Part shown: piece after piece, positions 1 to 6,709 of the stretch
Position numbering within the stretch: position 1 is the first letter of the stretch
How the letters are laid out: each line of letters opens with the position of its first letter
Source of the DNA: Pseudomonadota bacterium
Lineage (GTDB): Bacteria > Myxococcota_A > Polyangia > Fen-1088
Reading direction: 5' to 3'
Assembly: GCA_017881285.1 (NCBI GenBank)
Contig: JADGRD010000195.1
Span: 1-6,709, forward strand
DNA: 6,709 nucleotides
Position numbers and translations under genes: made by a program
The notes under the pieces: model-generated
Databases searched by the model: none
Told to the model about the DNA's origin: nothing
The model's input: the letters and a program-made list of their open reading frames with translations, nothing else

Positions 1-2979
1 CTTCTCGCCCTTGTTCGGCAGGTAGAAGACCTTCTTGGGCGGCATCTTGGATTCACGATTCCAGACCCGAACGTAGATGTCCTTGACCTCGGTGTTGTCC
101 GTGGCGCTGCCCTTGATGTGCACGAGCGGGCCTGAGACGACGGTGGGCGCGCTGACCGAGAGGAGGGGTGGGGTGGCGTCCCACTTCTGGCGGTAGGACG
201 GACTTCCGCTGCCGCCGCGGGCAACGTCGGCCGCCGCCACGAAGGCCTGCCGGCCTAATTCGATGTCGACGCGATAGTAGTCGCCGATCTTGCCGGTGCC
301 GTGGAAGACGCTGCCTGGATTGGCGTAGCCCAAGACCAAACCGTCGGCGGCCGGGGCCTCGCGCAGCGGCACCCCGGCCCGGCTGGCCGCCAGGGAAACG
401 TCCTCGGACGTGGGCTCGACCGTCGCTGGCGGGGCGATCTTGATCTTGATCTTGTCCGACACCGACTCGCCGAGCACGGTATCGGCGACCATCAGCTCGA
501 GCTGGTATTCGTCGCCTTGGAAGTCATTGCCCACTTCGTAGACGAAGGAGAAATCCCGGGTCGCGCCGGGGGCGAGATCCTTGGCCTCGAAACGCCCGGC
601 ACTGATGAGGATCCCCTCTTGCCCGGCGCCGTTGCGCACGATGGCCTCGGTGCGCAGCGAGGCGCCCGCGCCGATGTTCTTGACCCGCACGATGGTGCGC
701 ACGCGCTCGCCCTTCTGCACGCGGCCGTCGCGGTTGCCGGCCACGTCGTCGACGGTCTGATAGGCGTAGGCGAAGAGGGGTCGCGGTTTGCCCTCGATGT
801 TGAGGATCATCTCGGCAGGGGCCGCGCGCACCTTGCCCTGCCCGAAGAGCTCCGCGCGGATGACATCGGTCCGCGTCAGACTGTTGCGCGGCACCTTGAC
901 CGGAAGGTCGTAGGTCTTGGTCGCGCCCGGCGCGATCTTCCCGAACACCATCTCGTTCTCGTCGAAGAGCAGGTTGTCACTGCGCAGGACCGCGCGCACG
1001 CGGTACACCGTCGTTCCGCCAGCGTTCTTGACCGTGCCGCGGATCTTGATGGGCTGGCCGGCAGCCGCCTTGCCGTCCCCGTTCACCAACGCGAGCGAGG
1101 TTTCGACCGAACCCTCGGAGGCAGCCGGACCTTGGCTCCAGTCGACCCCCAGCTTCTCCAGCGCGGCGGATAGCTTGCGGTCTTGCTCGGCGCGCGCCTT
1201 GTCGAGGAACGCCCGGGACTGGGCCACCATGTCTTGCCGCCGCGCGGACTTGGCCTGCGCGATGAAGTCACGCGCCATCTCGATCGGATAGTCGATGCGC
1301 GCATCGTCGGGCTCCTCGGCTTCCTCCTCGTCGGCGGTAAGGTCCGGATCGTCATCGTCCTCGACGCGGCGCTGGTCCTTGCCGGGGGGCGGGACGTAGA
1401 GATACGACAGCGTTTCGAGCGGGTGGCTGCCCTTCTGCGCGTTGGGATTCTGGAGGTGCCACTCGTAGTCGGATTCCTGACGGCGGCGGGTCGACGGTTG
1501 CAGGCTGATCCACGCCTCGTCGCTCTTCTTCTCGACTCGCATGCGGTCGAGCTCGATGTCCGGGGTGACGCCCACGCCCTGGATGGAAACGTCGCCGGGC
1601 GTGAGGTACTGGGCCGTGGTGAGCTTGAGGCCCAGCTTGTCATCCGTGCTGTGCTTGCCGAAGGGCACCGGCGAGGGGATGTCGAAGAGCATTTGCACGG
1701 AGCCCTTGCCGAACGTGGTCTCGCCGATGATCACCCCACGGTCGAGGTTCTTGAGCGCGCCGGCCACGATCTCCGAGGCGCTGGCCGAGGTCTGGCTGAC
1801 CAGCACGGCCAGCGGCACCTTGGTATCGCCCCCGCGCGTGGCGTGCTCGTCCTTGCGTTGCGTGCCGCCCGGCCCGACCATGGACACCAGCACGCCCGAC
1901 TCGATGAAGGCGTCGGCGACCTTCTGGGCCTGGTCGTAGAGCCCGCCCGGGTTGCCGCGCAAATCCATGACGATGCCCTTGACCCTTTCGCGCTCGAAGT
2001 AGGCGAGCGCCTTGCCCAGGTCGGACTCGGTGTTGGCGGAGAAGCTGATGATGCGGAAGTAGCCAACCTTCGCGGCCGGCTGTCCCGCGGCCGCGGGCAC
2101 GTTGAAGACCCGAGGCGGCGGATCGATGGCCGGCGGCCGGATGTAGTCGCGCACGATGGTGAACTTTTTCGGCGCGGTGACCCCGGTGCGCTCGATGTAG
2201 ACGTCGACCGGCGAGCCGACCTCGCCGCGCAGGCGATCCACGGCCTCCTGCAAGGTCATGTTCATGGTGGATTCGTTGTTGATGCGCACGATGTGGTCCT
2301 TGGCCTTGATGCCGATGCGGATGGCCGGCGTGTCGGGCATGGGCTTCTTGACCGTGATGCGGCCCTTGCGATCCATTTCGATGACGATGCCGAGCCCACC
2401 GAACTTGCCCTGCGTGGTGGTGCGCATGTCCTTGAAGCTGTCGACATCGAGCAGGACCGAGTGCGGATCCAGCGTGTAGAGCATGCCGTTGGTGGCGGTC
2501 ATCTCGATGTCGACCAGGTGGCGCGCCCGATCCTTGGCGGGCACCGGGCGCAGGCGCGGCTCGATGAAGGCGAAGATCTGCTTCATGGCGCTGCTCAAGG
2601 CCCACGGCGACTCCACGCGCTCGATGGGGAAGATCTTCTGCTCGCCGTTGACCCGGACGGTGACCTGCTTGGGGTCGCGCTCGGGGAAGCGGTCGACGAG
2701 CACCTCGGGCACGTCTCGCTGGAGGAAGTCGAGGGCGCCCACCAGCATGCGCTTGGGATCGGGGCGCGTGCGGTCGAAGTACTGGCTGTTCACGTAATAG
2801 AGCGTCTTGCTGAAAATCTGGGCCTGGGCCAGCTCGTAGCCCGAGCCGTCCCCGTGCACCGCCGCGTTGAGCGACGGCTCGGCGGCGAGGCGGACGTCCT
2901 GGCCGCGGTGTTCGATGGTGAGCAGCAGGGCCAGGGCGGCGGCGCCCAGGAAAACGACGAGCTTGCGAAAACGGTGCAT
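1..2979 (-). CDS. Multidomain S41 (C-terminal processing) serine protease with PDZ, beta-sandwich and SH3-like domains; 3' end outside window
   Basis: Reading the minus strand from the ATG at 2979 gives 993 open codons with no stop, so the C-terminus is missing. Residues 1-22 (MHRFRK, then a hydrophobic run) form a signal peptide or signal anchor without a clear AxA cleavage site, implying an envelope location. A helical N-domain follows, with LDPHS at 170-174. Next come a PDZ domain (about 191-266) and the S41 catalytic domain (about 305-478) with DLRGNPGG at 339-346. Ser400 (in SASASE), Lys425 (FGKGS) and Gln429 have the 25- and 29-residue spacing of the CtpA/CtpB/Prc catalytic set, so it should be active on unfolded or C-terminally exposed protein substrates. 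After the core come an acidic linker (about 540-565), a helical segment (566-612), two CARDB-like beta-sandwiches (about 624-729 and 733-850), a probable SH3b-like domain (862-922) and the start of an Ig-like domain (from about 936). Typical CtpA/B proteins are about 400-500 residues. I recall a similar myxobacterial family named after MXAN_5808, unverified. The start at 2979 is preferred over the in-frame ATG at 3033 because it puts the signal sequence first and has a Shine-Dalgarno. Confidence 0.93.
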   Translation of the reverse strand, partial: MHRFRKLVVFLGAAALALLLTIEHRGQDVRLAAEPSLNAAVHGDGSGYELAQAQIFSKTLYYVNSQYFDRTRPDPKRMLVGALDFLQRDVPEVLVDRFPERDPKQVTVRVNGEQKIFPIERVESPWALSSAMKQIFAFIEPRLRPVPAKDRARHLVDIEMTATNGMLYTLDPHSVLLDVDSFKDMRTTTQGKFGGLGIVIEMDRKGRITVKKPMPDTPAIRIGIKAKDHIVRINNESTMNMTLQEAVDRLRGEVGSPVDVYIERTGVTAPKKFTIVRDYIRPPAIDPPPRVFNVPAAAGQPAAKVGYFRIISFSANTESDLGKALAYFERERVKGIVMDLRGNPGGLYDQAQKVADAFIESGVLVSMVGPGGTQRKDEHATRGGDTKVPLAVLVSQTSASASEIVAGALKNLDRGVIIGETTFGKGSVQMLFDIPSPVPFGKHSTDDKLGLKLTTAQYLTPGDVSIQGVGVTPDIELDRMRVEKKSDEAWISLQPSTRRRQESDYEWHLQNPNAQKGSHPLETLSYLYVPPPGKDQRRVEDDDDPDLTADEEEAEEPDDARIDYPIEMARDFIAQAKSARRQDMVAQSRAFLDKARAEQDRKLSAALEKLGVDWSQGPAASEGSVETSLALVNGDGKAAAGQPIKIRGTVKNAGGTTVYRVRAVLRSDNLLFDENEMVFGKIAPGATKTYDLPVKVPRNSLTRTDVIRAELFGQGKVRAAPAEMILNIEGKPRPLFAYAYQTVDDVAGNRDGRVQKGERVRTIVRVKNIGAGASLRTEAIVRNGAGQEGILISAGRFEAKDLAPGATRDFSFVYEVGNDFQGDEYQLELMVADTVLGESVSDKIKIKIAPPATVEPTSEDVSLAASRAGVPLREAPAADGLVLGYANPGSVFHGTGKIGDYYRVDIELGRQAFVAAADVARGGSGSPSYRQKWDATPPLLSVSAPTVVSGPLVHIKGSATDNTEVKDIYVRVWNRESKMPPKKVFYLPNKGEK

Positions 2980-2985
2980 GAAGGA

Positions 2986-2989
2986 CTCC
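2986..2989 (-). promoter_or_regulatory. Ribosome binding site of the S41 protease gene
   Basis: The minus strand reads GGAG six bases before the ATG at 2979. This good Shine-Dalgarno at normal spacing decides the start over the upstream in-frame ATG at 3033, which would place about 18 polar residues ahead of the hydrophobic signal segment. Confidence 0.7.
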
Positions 2990-3046
2990 GAACTCTCGGC
3001 AGAAGGCGGATTTGGACCGTCGATGAGATCCATGGGTGAATGGGTG

Positions 3047-3067
3047 ATGATAGCAAGAGGCGGCCCC
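3047..3067 (-). promoter_or_regulatory. Candidate promoter of the S41 protease gene (extended -10, alternatively sigma-54)
   Basis: Two overlapping readings fit the same bases on the minus strand. First, TGCTATCAT (3055 down to 3047) is an extended -10 element one mismatch from TGnTATAAT; the -35 region is poor. Second, GGGGCCG-N4-TTGCT (3067 down to 3052) keeps the invariant GG and GC of a sigma-54 -24/-12 promoter at the right spacing, with a perfect -12 half and four of seven matches in the -24 half. Either would start transcription around 3040, leaving a leader of about 60 nt before the ATG. In GC-rich DNA the GG/GC reading can occur by chance, so the choice is open. Confidence 0.35.
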
Positions 3068-3087
3068 CACGTCGCTCGCGACGTGGG
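3066..3087. repeat. Near-perfect 22-bp palindrome in the divergent intergenic region
   Basis: The arms CCCACGTCGC and GCGACGTGGG are exact reverse complements separated by two bases (TC). The site lies between the divergent protease and rsmI genes, just upstream of and touching the candidate protease promoter. Both flanking genes are transcribed away from it and no T-run follows either arm, so it is unlikely to be a terminator. A dimeric repressor or activator operator is the simplest reading, but no family-specific match is claimed. Confidence 0.55.
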
Positions 3088-3137
3088 CCCATGACAAAGC
3101 TTGCCGCCGGTGCCCGATCCGTGCGATCCACTGACCC

Positions 3138-3983
3138 GTGACCACGTCCACCCCCGGTACGCTCTACGTCGTCGCGTCGTCCATCGGTAACTCCGGCGAC
3201 CTTTCGCCGCGCGCGATCGAGACCTTGCGCACGGCCGACGTGGTGCTGGCCGAGGACACCCGCTCGGCGCGCAAGCTGTTGCTCGCCCATGGCATCGATC
3301 GTCGGACGCAGTCCTGCTTCGACGCCAACGAACCGGAGCGCGCGGAGGAGGCGGCCGCGCTGCTGCGCGCGGGGCAGAACCTGGCGCTCGTCTCGGAAGC
3401 TGGCACGCCCGCGGTGTCGGATCCGGGTTATCGCGTGGTGCGGGCGGCCATCGCCGCGGGGGCGCGCGTGGTCCCGGTTCCCGGCCCGTCGGCCGTGCTG
3501 GCCGCGCTGGTGGCGTCGGGGTTGCCCACGGACAGCTTCTTCTTCGCCGGATTTCCACCGCGCAAAACCGGGGCGCGCCGTTCGCTCTTCGCGCGCCTCG
3601 GGCACCTCGGGGCGACGCTGGTCTTCTACGAATCCCCCCACCGCGTCGCCGGCACGCTCGCCGAGCTGGCGGCGGTGCTGGGGCCAATGCGGCCGGCCTG
3701 CCTGGCGCGCGAGCTGACCAAGACGCACGAGGAGATCGTGCGCGGTAGCCTGGGCGAGCTGGCCCAGCGCTACAGCGGCGACCGGCCTCTGGGCGAGGTC
3801 ACCCTGGTCGTGGGCGGCGCGCCGGAGGAGGGTGGCACGGATGACGATGACGCGCTGGTCGAGCGGGCCCGGGCGCTGCTCGCCGTCGGCATGTCCGCGC
3901 GCGACGCCGCCGACACCCTGGCGGCCGAGGGCCACCGCCCGCGGCGCGACATCTATCAGCTCGTGCTCGCCGCTAGAAGGTAG
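3138..3983 (+). CDS. rsmI: 16S rRNA (cytidine1402-2'-O)-methyltransferase RsmI
   Basis: This 281-residue protein matches RsmI along its whole length (the E. coli protein is about 286 residues). RsmI is a cytoplasmic SAM-dependent enzyme that 2'-O-methylates C1402 in the 30S decoding centre. Family motifs appear in order: LYVVASSIGNSGD (9-21), LAEDTR (37-42), NE (64-65), LVSEAGTP plus SDPGY (84-98), VPVPGPSA, SGLPTD, FAGFPPRK, FYESPHR and ARELTKTHEEI; the C-terminus (about 239-281) matches the small helical RsmI tail. The start is GTG: an in-frame TGA lies at 3132-3134, so nothing further upstream is possible. No clear Shine-Dalgarno precedes it, suggesting weak or leaderless initiation. Several normally conserved positions differ: SSIGN for TPIGN, FDANE where many members have H-x-x-NE, and SEAGTP for SDAGTP. 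The substrate assignment is still the best fit because the overall motif order is intact. The 3' end overlaps the convergent barrel gene by 11 bp. Confidence 0.93.
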   Translation: MTTSTPGTLYVVASSIGNSGDLSPRAIETLRTADVVLAEDTRSARKLLLAHGIDRRTQSCFDANEPERAEEAAALLRAGQNLALVSEAGTPAVSDPGYRVVRAAIAAGARVVPVPGPSAVLAALVASGLPTDSFFFAGFPPRKTGARRSLFARLGHLGATLVFYESPHRVAGTLAELAAVLGPMRPACLARELTKTHEEIVRGSLGELAQRYSGDRPLGEVTLVVGGAPEEGGTDDDDALVERARALLAVGMSARDAADTLAAEGHRPRRDIYQLVLAARR

Positions 3984-5193
3984 CGAAGGTGGCGGTCGCC
4001 TCGACCAGGATGTGCCAGGAGTACGCATCCTCGATGCGAAACCTGCGGCCGGGGATGTCGTAGACGGCGTTGCGCGAGCCGCCGTCGGTCAGGAAGTGCC
4101 CTTCGGCGAAGCGCATGCCGAACAGGCTGCGCAGGCGGGCGTAGCGGCCGAAGTGCGCCGAGAAGCCGGCGTCGCCGCCGAACACGCCGTAGGCCGGGCT
4201 GCCCACGACGCCCGAATTCGGCGCCGCCGCGCCGCTGGCATTCACATCGATACCGGACCGGCAGAGGCTGGCGTTGGTCGCGCACCGTGGGTTGCCCGAC
4301 AGGACTTCCCATAGCTCGCTCTGGGCCAGGCCTTCCAGGCGGTATTCGATGCGTCCGGCCGCCTCGAGAGCGACGCGCGCGTGCAGGGTGGGATCTTCCC
4401 AGACCGTGCCCTCGACGCCGATGTCGCCGCCCGCGCGCCGCTGGGGGGAATCGTAGGTGCCGGTGCCGACGTTCTTGTACACGCTCGACGAGGTGAGCAT
4501 CGGCTGCATGAACCAGCCACCCATGTACGGCTCGAAGGCGCCGAAGCGCTGCGAGAAGATCGAGGAGAAGATGAACTGGTGGTAGCCGAGGCCGACGGCG
4601 TGGTTGCCGGTGGGATTGCCCGGATCGAAGCGCTGGTCGCCCGCCACCGAGAAACGGGATTCGAGGCCCAGGACCCAGGTCGGCTTGACGTGGTCACGGG
4701 CCTGGTTCATGGCCGCCCAGCGCAAGCCGAACGCGAGGTGCTCGAGGCCGTTGCGCGAGGGGCCCGCGAACACGCGATTGGCGTCCTGGGCGGCGGGAAC
4801 GAACCCGTCGCGCAATAGGGTTTCCAGGCAGGGCGTGGCCGCGCAGTCGCCGCGCTTGTCGTAATCGAGGCTGCGGCTGTCGGCCACCACGAGCGAGCCG
4901 CCCAGGAAGAAGCTGAGATCGTGCACCAGGGCCACCTCCGCGCGCAGGCGCAGGGAGTCGCGGGACTGGTGATAGGTGACGTCGTTGATGATCAGGGCGC
5001 CCGTGGTCTGCACGTACTCGCGCCGGATGGAGGCCGTTTCCTGGTCGTGCTGCCAGGCGAGCGAGACGTGGATGTCGCGATCCTTGAGACTGCGGGCCGA
5101 CAGTACCTGGGTGACCTCGGCCGCGGACGCGGCCCCCGCGGACACGAGCGCCCCAAGACCAGCCAGAACGACGAAGGGCGTACGGATTCCCAT
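3973..5193 (-). CDS. Outer-membrane beta-barrel protein of unknown function
   Basis: This is a 406-residue protein that I cannot place in a named family. The start at 5193 is chosen because it gives a textbook Sec signal peptide: MGIRTP, a hydrophobic core, then a signal peptidase I site ASA|AEV, with the mature protein starting near residue 25. TTG at 5220 and GTG at 5196 are in-frame alternatives, but the first would add a polar stretch ahead of the signal. No clear Shine-Dalgarno is seen. The mature part has no long hydrophobic helix. It consists of short amphipathic strand-like segments rich in Gly, Tyr, Phe and Trp (for example FEPYMGGWFMQPM) and ends in ATATFATF with a terminal Phe, the usual beta-signal read by the BAM complex. 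Two close cysteine pairs, Cys117/Cys122 (CX4C) and Cys304/Cys311 (CX6C), sit in polar loop-like stretches and could be disulfide-closed loops. It lies 38 bp downstream of the sigma-54 response regulator on the same strand and is probably co-transcribed with it. Porin, transporter or structural barrel all remain possible. Confidence 0.85.
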   Translation of the reverse strand: MGIRTPFVVLAGLGALVSAGAASAAEVTQVLSARSLKDRDIHVSLAWQHDQETASIRREYVQTTGALIINDVTYHQSRDSLRLRAEVALVHDLSFFLGGSLVVADSRSLDYDKRGDCAATPCLETLLRDGFVPAAQDANRVFAGPSRNGLEHLAFGLRWAAMNQARDHVKPTWVLGLESRFSVAGDQRFDPGNPTGNHAVGLGYHQFIFSSIFSQRFGAFEPYMGGWFMQPMLTSSSVYKNVGTGTYDSPQRRAGGDIGVEGTVWEDPTLHARVALEAAGRIEYRLEGLAQSELWEVLSGNPRCATNASLCRSGIDVNASGAAAPNSGVVGSPAYGVFGGDAGFSAHFGRYARLRSLFGMRFAEGHFLTDGGSRNAVYDIPGRRFRIEDAYSWHILVEATATFATF

Positions 5194-5202
5194 CACGGTA
5201 GA

Positions 5203-5227
5203 GCTGCCACGATACCACAATGGCAGC
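5203..5227. repeat. Inverted repeat in the spacer between regulator and barrel genes
   Basis: Seven-base arms GCTGCCA and TGGCAGC flank an 11-base loop and fill most of the 38-bp gap between the regulator stop codon (5232) and the barrel start (5193). On the transcribed strand no U-run follows, so it does not look like an intrinsic terminator. The downstream arm lies about where a Shine-Dalgarno would be, so an mRNA hairpin affecting barrel translation, or a protein-binding dyad, are both possible. Confidence 0.4.
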
Positions 5228-5231
5228 GGTG

Positions 5232-6709
5232 CTAGGCCTGTTCCTTGTCGCGAAGTCCGAACTCCTTCATCTTGGTCTGCAGGCTCTTGCGCGAGATCTG
5301 GAGCTTGCGCGCGGCCTTGGTGACGTTGCCGCCGGTTTCGTCGAGGGCGCGCTGGATGAGCTCGCGCTCGACGCGCTCGGTTTCGGCGCGCACCGCTTCC
5401 TTGAGCGAGCCGACCTCCTCGCCGACGGGGGGAACCGTCACGGCGGCCGCTGGCGGCGCCGGGGGGGTGGCCTGCGCCGGCAAGGCGCTACTGGAGCTGG
5501 TCGCGCTGGGCGCACTGGGCGCCCGCTCCTCGGGGACTGGCGCGGGCATGGCCGGGTGGAGCGTGCCGCCCAGCTCGCCCGGCAGATCCGCCAGGCGGAT
5601 GAGTGGGCCCTCGCAGAAGAGGATGGTTCGCTCGATCACGTTCTCGAGCTCGCGGATGTTCCCCGGCCACTGGTGCGAGATCAGGCGATCGATGGCTTCC
5701 GGCTCGGCGCCCGTCACCTGCTTTTTCAGCCGCTCGTTGAAGCGCGCCAGGAAGTGGTCGACGAGGAGCGGGATGTCCTCCCGGCGTTCCCGCAAGGGCG
5801 GCAGGTGGATGGGCACGACGTTGAGCCGGTAGTACAGGTCGTCGCGAAAGCCGCCCGTGGCGATCTCGGCGGCCAGGTCGCGGTTGGTGGCGGTGATGAG
5901 GCGAACGTCGACCTTGATGGTCTTGATGCCGCCGACGCGTTCGAATTCGGATTCCTGCAGAACGCGCAGGAGCTTGACCTGCATCTCGATGGGGATCTCG
6001 CCGATCTCGTCGAGGAAGAGGCTGCCGCCGTGGGCTAGCTCGAAGCGCCCCGGCTTGGACCCGACCGCGCCGGTGAAGGCGCCCTTCTCGTAGCCGAACA
6101 TCTCCGATTCCATCAGGGTCTTGGGAATCGCGGCGCAATTGATCTTGATGAAGGGGCCGCCCGAGCGCGAGGAATAGTCGTGCAGGGCGCGCGCGACCAG
6201 TTCCTTGCCCGTGCCCGACTCGCCGGTGATGAGCACCGTGGAAGGGGTGTCGGCGACCTTCTCGACCACCTGATACACCTGCCGGATGGCCAGCGATTCA
6301 CCCACCAGCCGGAAGCGGCCGCGCGGCGAGGTGTCCTCGGGCCGGGCGTTGCGGCGCGAGAGCATGTGGGTGCGCAGGGCCTTGGCCACGATCTGGCGGA
6401 TCTGCTCCTGGTCGAAGGGTTTCTCGACGTAGTCGAAGGCGCCCAGTTTCACCGCCTCGACCGCGCTTTCCACCGAGCCATGCGCGGTGATCATGACCAC
6501 CGGCACGTCGGGGTACTCGGCCGACAACCGCTTGAGCAGGCCCATGCCGTCGAGCCCAGGCATTTTCAGGTCCGTGATGACGGTGTTGATCTCCCGGCTC
6601 ATGCTGGCCAGGGCCTCGTCGCCGTTGGCGGCGGTGACGACGTCGTAGCCGTCGCGCCGCAAGATGGCCTCGAGCACGCGGCGGATGTTGATCTCGTCGT
6701 CCGCGATGA
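5232..6709 (-). CDS. Sigma-54-dependent response regulator, NtrC/AtoC type; first few codons outside window
   Basis: The minus strand is open from the right edge to the TAG at 5232, giving 491 residues from the first full codon; only the initiating residues are missing, because the read-in begins IADDE of a receiver domain. Receiver domain (1 to about 112): acidic pair Asp3/Asp4, phospho-acceptor Asp46 in VITDLKMPG, Thr74 and Lys96 in VEKPF, all intact. AAA+ domain (about 133-375): Walker A GESGTGKE (162-169), the sigma-54-contacting GAFTGA loop (209-214), Walker B LFLDE (230-234), sensor I ITATNRD, arginine-finger region FRDDLYYRL and sensor II WPGNIRELEN. A Pro/Ala/Ser-rich linker (about 381-432) leads to a Fis-type helix-turn-helix (about 434-486, GGNVTKAARKLQISRKSLQTKMKE-like). 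The product should be a phosphorylation-controlled enhancer-binding protein that opens sigma-54 RNA polymerase promoters. The start may lie only about 10 bases beyond the edge. No cognate histidine kinase is visible here. The barrel gene follows 38 bp downstream; its target promoters cannot be read from this window. Confidence 0.96.
   Translation of the reverse strand, partial: IADDEINIRRVLEAILRRDGYDVVTAANGDEALASMSREINTVITDLKMPGLDGMGLLKRLSAEYPDVPVVMITAHGSVESAVEAVKLGAFDYVEKPFDQEQIRQIVAKALRTHMLSRRNARPEDTSPRGRFRLVGESLAIRQVYQVVEKVADTPSTVLITGESGTGKELVARALHDYSSRSGGPFIKINCAAIPKTLMESEMFGYEKGAFTGAVGSKPGRFELAHGGSLFLDEIGEIPIEMQVKLLRVLQESEFERVGGIKTIKVDVRLITATNRDLAAEIATGGFRDDLYYRLNVVPIHLPPLRERREDIPLLVDHFLARFNERLKKQVTGAEPEAIDRLISHQWPGNIRELENVIERTILFCEGPLIRLADLPGELGGTLHPAMPAPVPEERAPSAPSATSSSSALPAQATPPAPPAAAVTVPPVGEEVGSLKEAVRAETERVERELIQRALDETGGNVTKAARKLQISRKSLQTKMKEFGLRDKEQA

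Noticed and set aside
301..1173. Plus-strand open frame of 290 codons
   Set aside because: Antisense to the beta-sandwich and SH3-like part of the protease, with no recognisable motif and no supporting start signal.
1183..3039. Plus-strand open frame of 618 codons
   Set aside because: It is antisense to the S41 protease, whose catalytic and PDZ motifs are clear. Its translation is a low-information mix rich in His, Asp, Arg, Gly and Leu, typical of an opposite-strand shadow in GC-rich DNA.
3091..3129. ATGACA as a -35 element for rsmI
   Set aside because: It matches five of six bases of TTGACA, but no acceptable -10 lies 16-18 bases downstream.
1640..3151. Minus-strand open frame of 503 codons overlapping the protease
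   Set aside because: It is a frame-shifted reading of the same strand, very rich in Arg, His, Ala and Gly; the adjacent frame encodes the S41 protein with intact motifs.
5205..5219. Possible sigma-54 promoter (TGG-type -24 and GC -12) ahead of the barrel gene
   Set aside because: GG and GC are correctly spaced, but both half-sites match the consensus poorly and the transcript would begin almost at the start codon; probably chance within the inverted repeat.
5220..6038. Plus-strand open frame of 272 codons
   Set aside because: Antisense to the AAA+ and DNA-binding parts of the sigma-54 regulator; no independent coding signal.

Overview
The window is GC-rich DNA, roughly two thirds G+C by eye, with strong G/C third-position bias. 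It holds four protein-coding genes, two of them cut by the window edges. The gene set is a long multidomain secreted or anchored S41 protease, RsmI, an outer-membrane beta-barrel and an NtrC-type sigma-54 response regulator. This points to a Gram-negative bacterium, most plausibly a myxobacterium or related former deltaproteobacterium. That placement is inference from gene style and composition; there is no rRNA gene or other marker to fix it.

Layout, left to right. Positions 1-2979 (minus strand) hold a carboxyl-terminal-processing (S41) serine protease with an intact Ser-Lys-Gln catalytic set and an unusually long C-terminal extension; its 3' end lies beyond position 1. Positions 2980-3137 are a divergent intergenic region with a plausible promoter for the protease and a near-perfect 22-bp palindrome. 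Positions 3138-3983 (plus) hold rsmI, for the 16S rRNA C1402 2'-O-methyltransferase, starting at GTG. It converges on and overlaps by 11 bp a minus-strand gene at 3973-5193 for an outer-membrane beta-barrel protein of unknown function. After a 38-bp spacer containing an inverted repeat, the same strand carries a sigma-54-dependent response regulator at 5232-6709, lacking only its first few codons at the right edge. No tRNA, rRNA, CRISPR array, insertion sequence or gene-free stretch over 300 bases was found.

How the genes relate: the regulator and barrel gene are close and co-directional, so they are probably co-transcribed, regulator first; a histidine kinase may lie beyond the right edge. 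The protease is transcribed away from rsmI and shares only the intergenic region with it. The barrel protein and the protease are both envelope proteins, but no direct functional link is visible. I see no strong evidence of a wholly new system. The points most worth a second look are the protease's C-terminal architecture, the divergent-promoter palindrome and the regulator/barrel pair.
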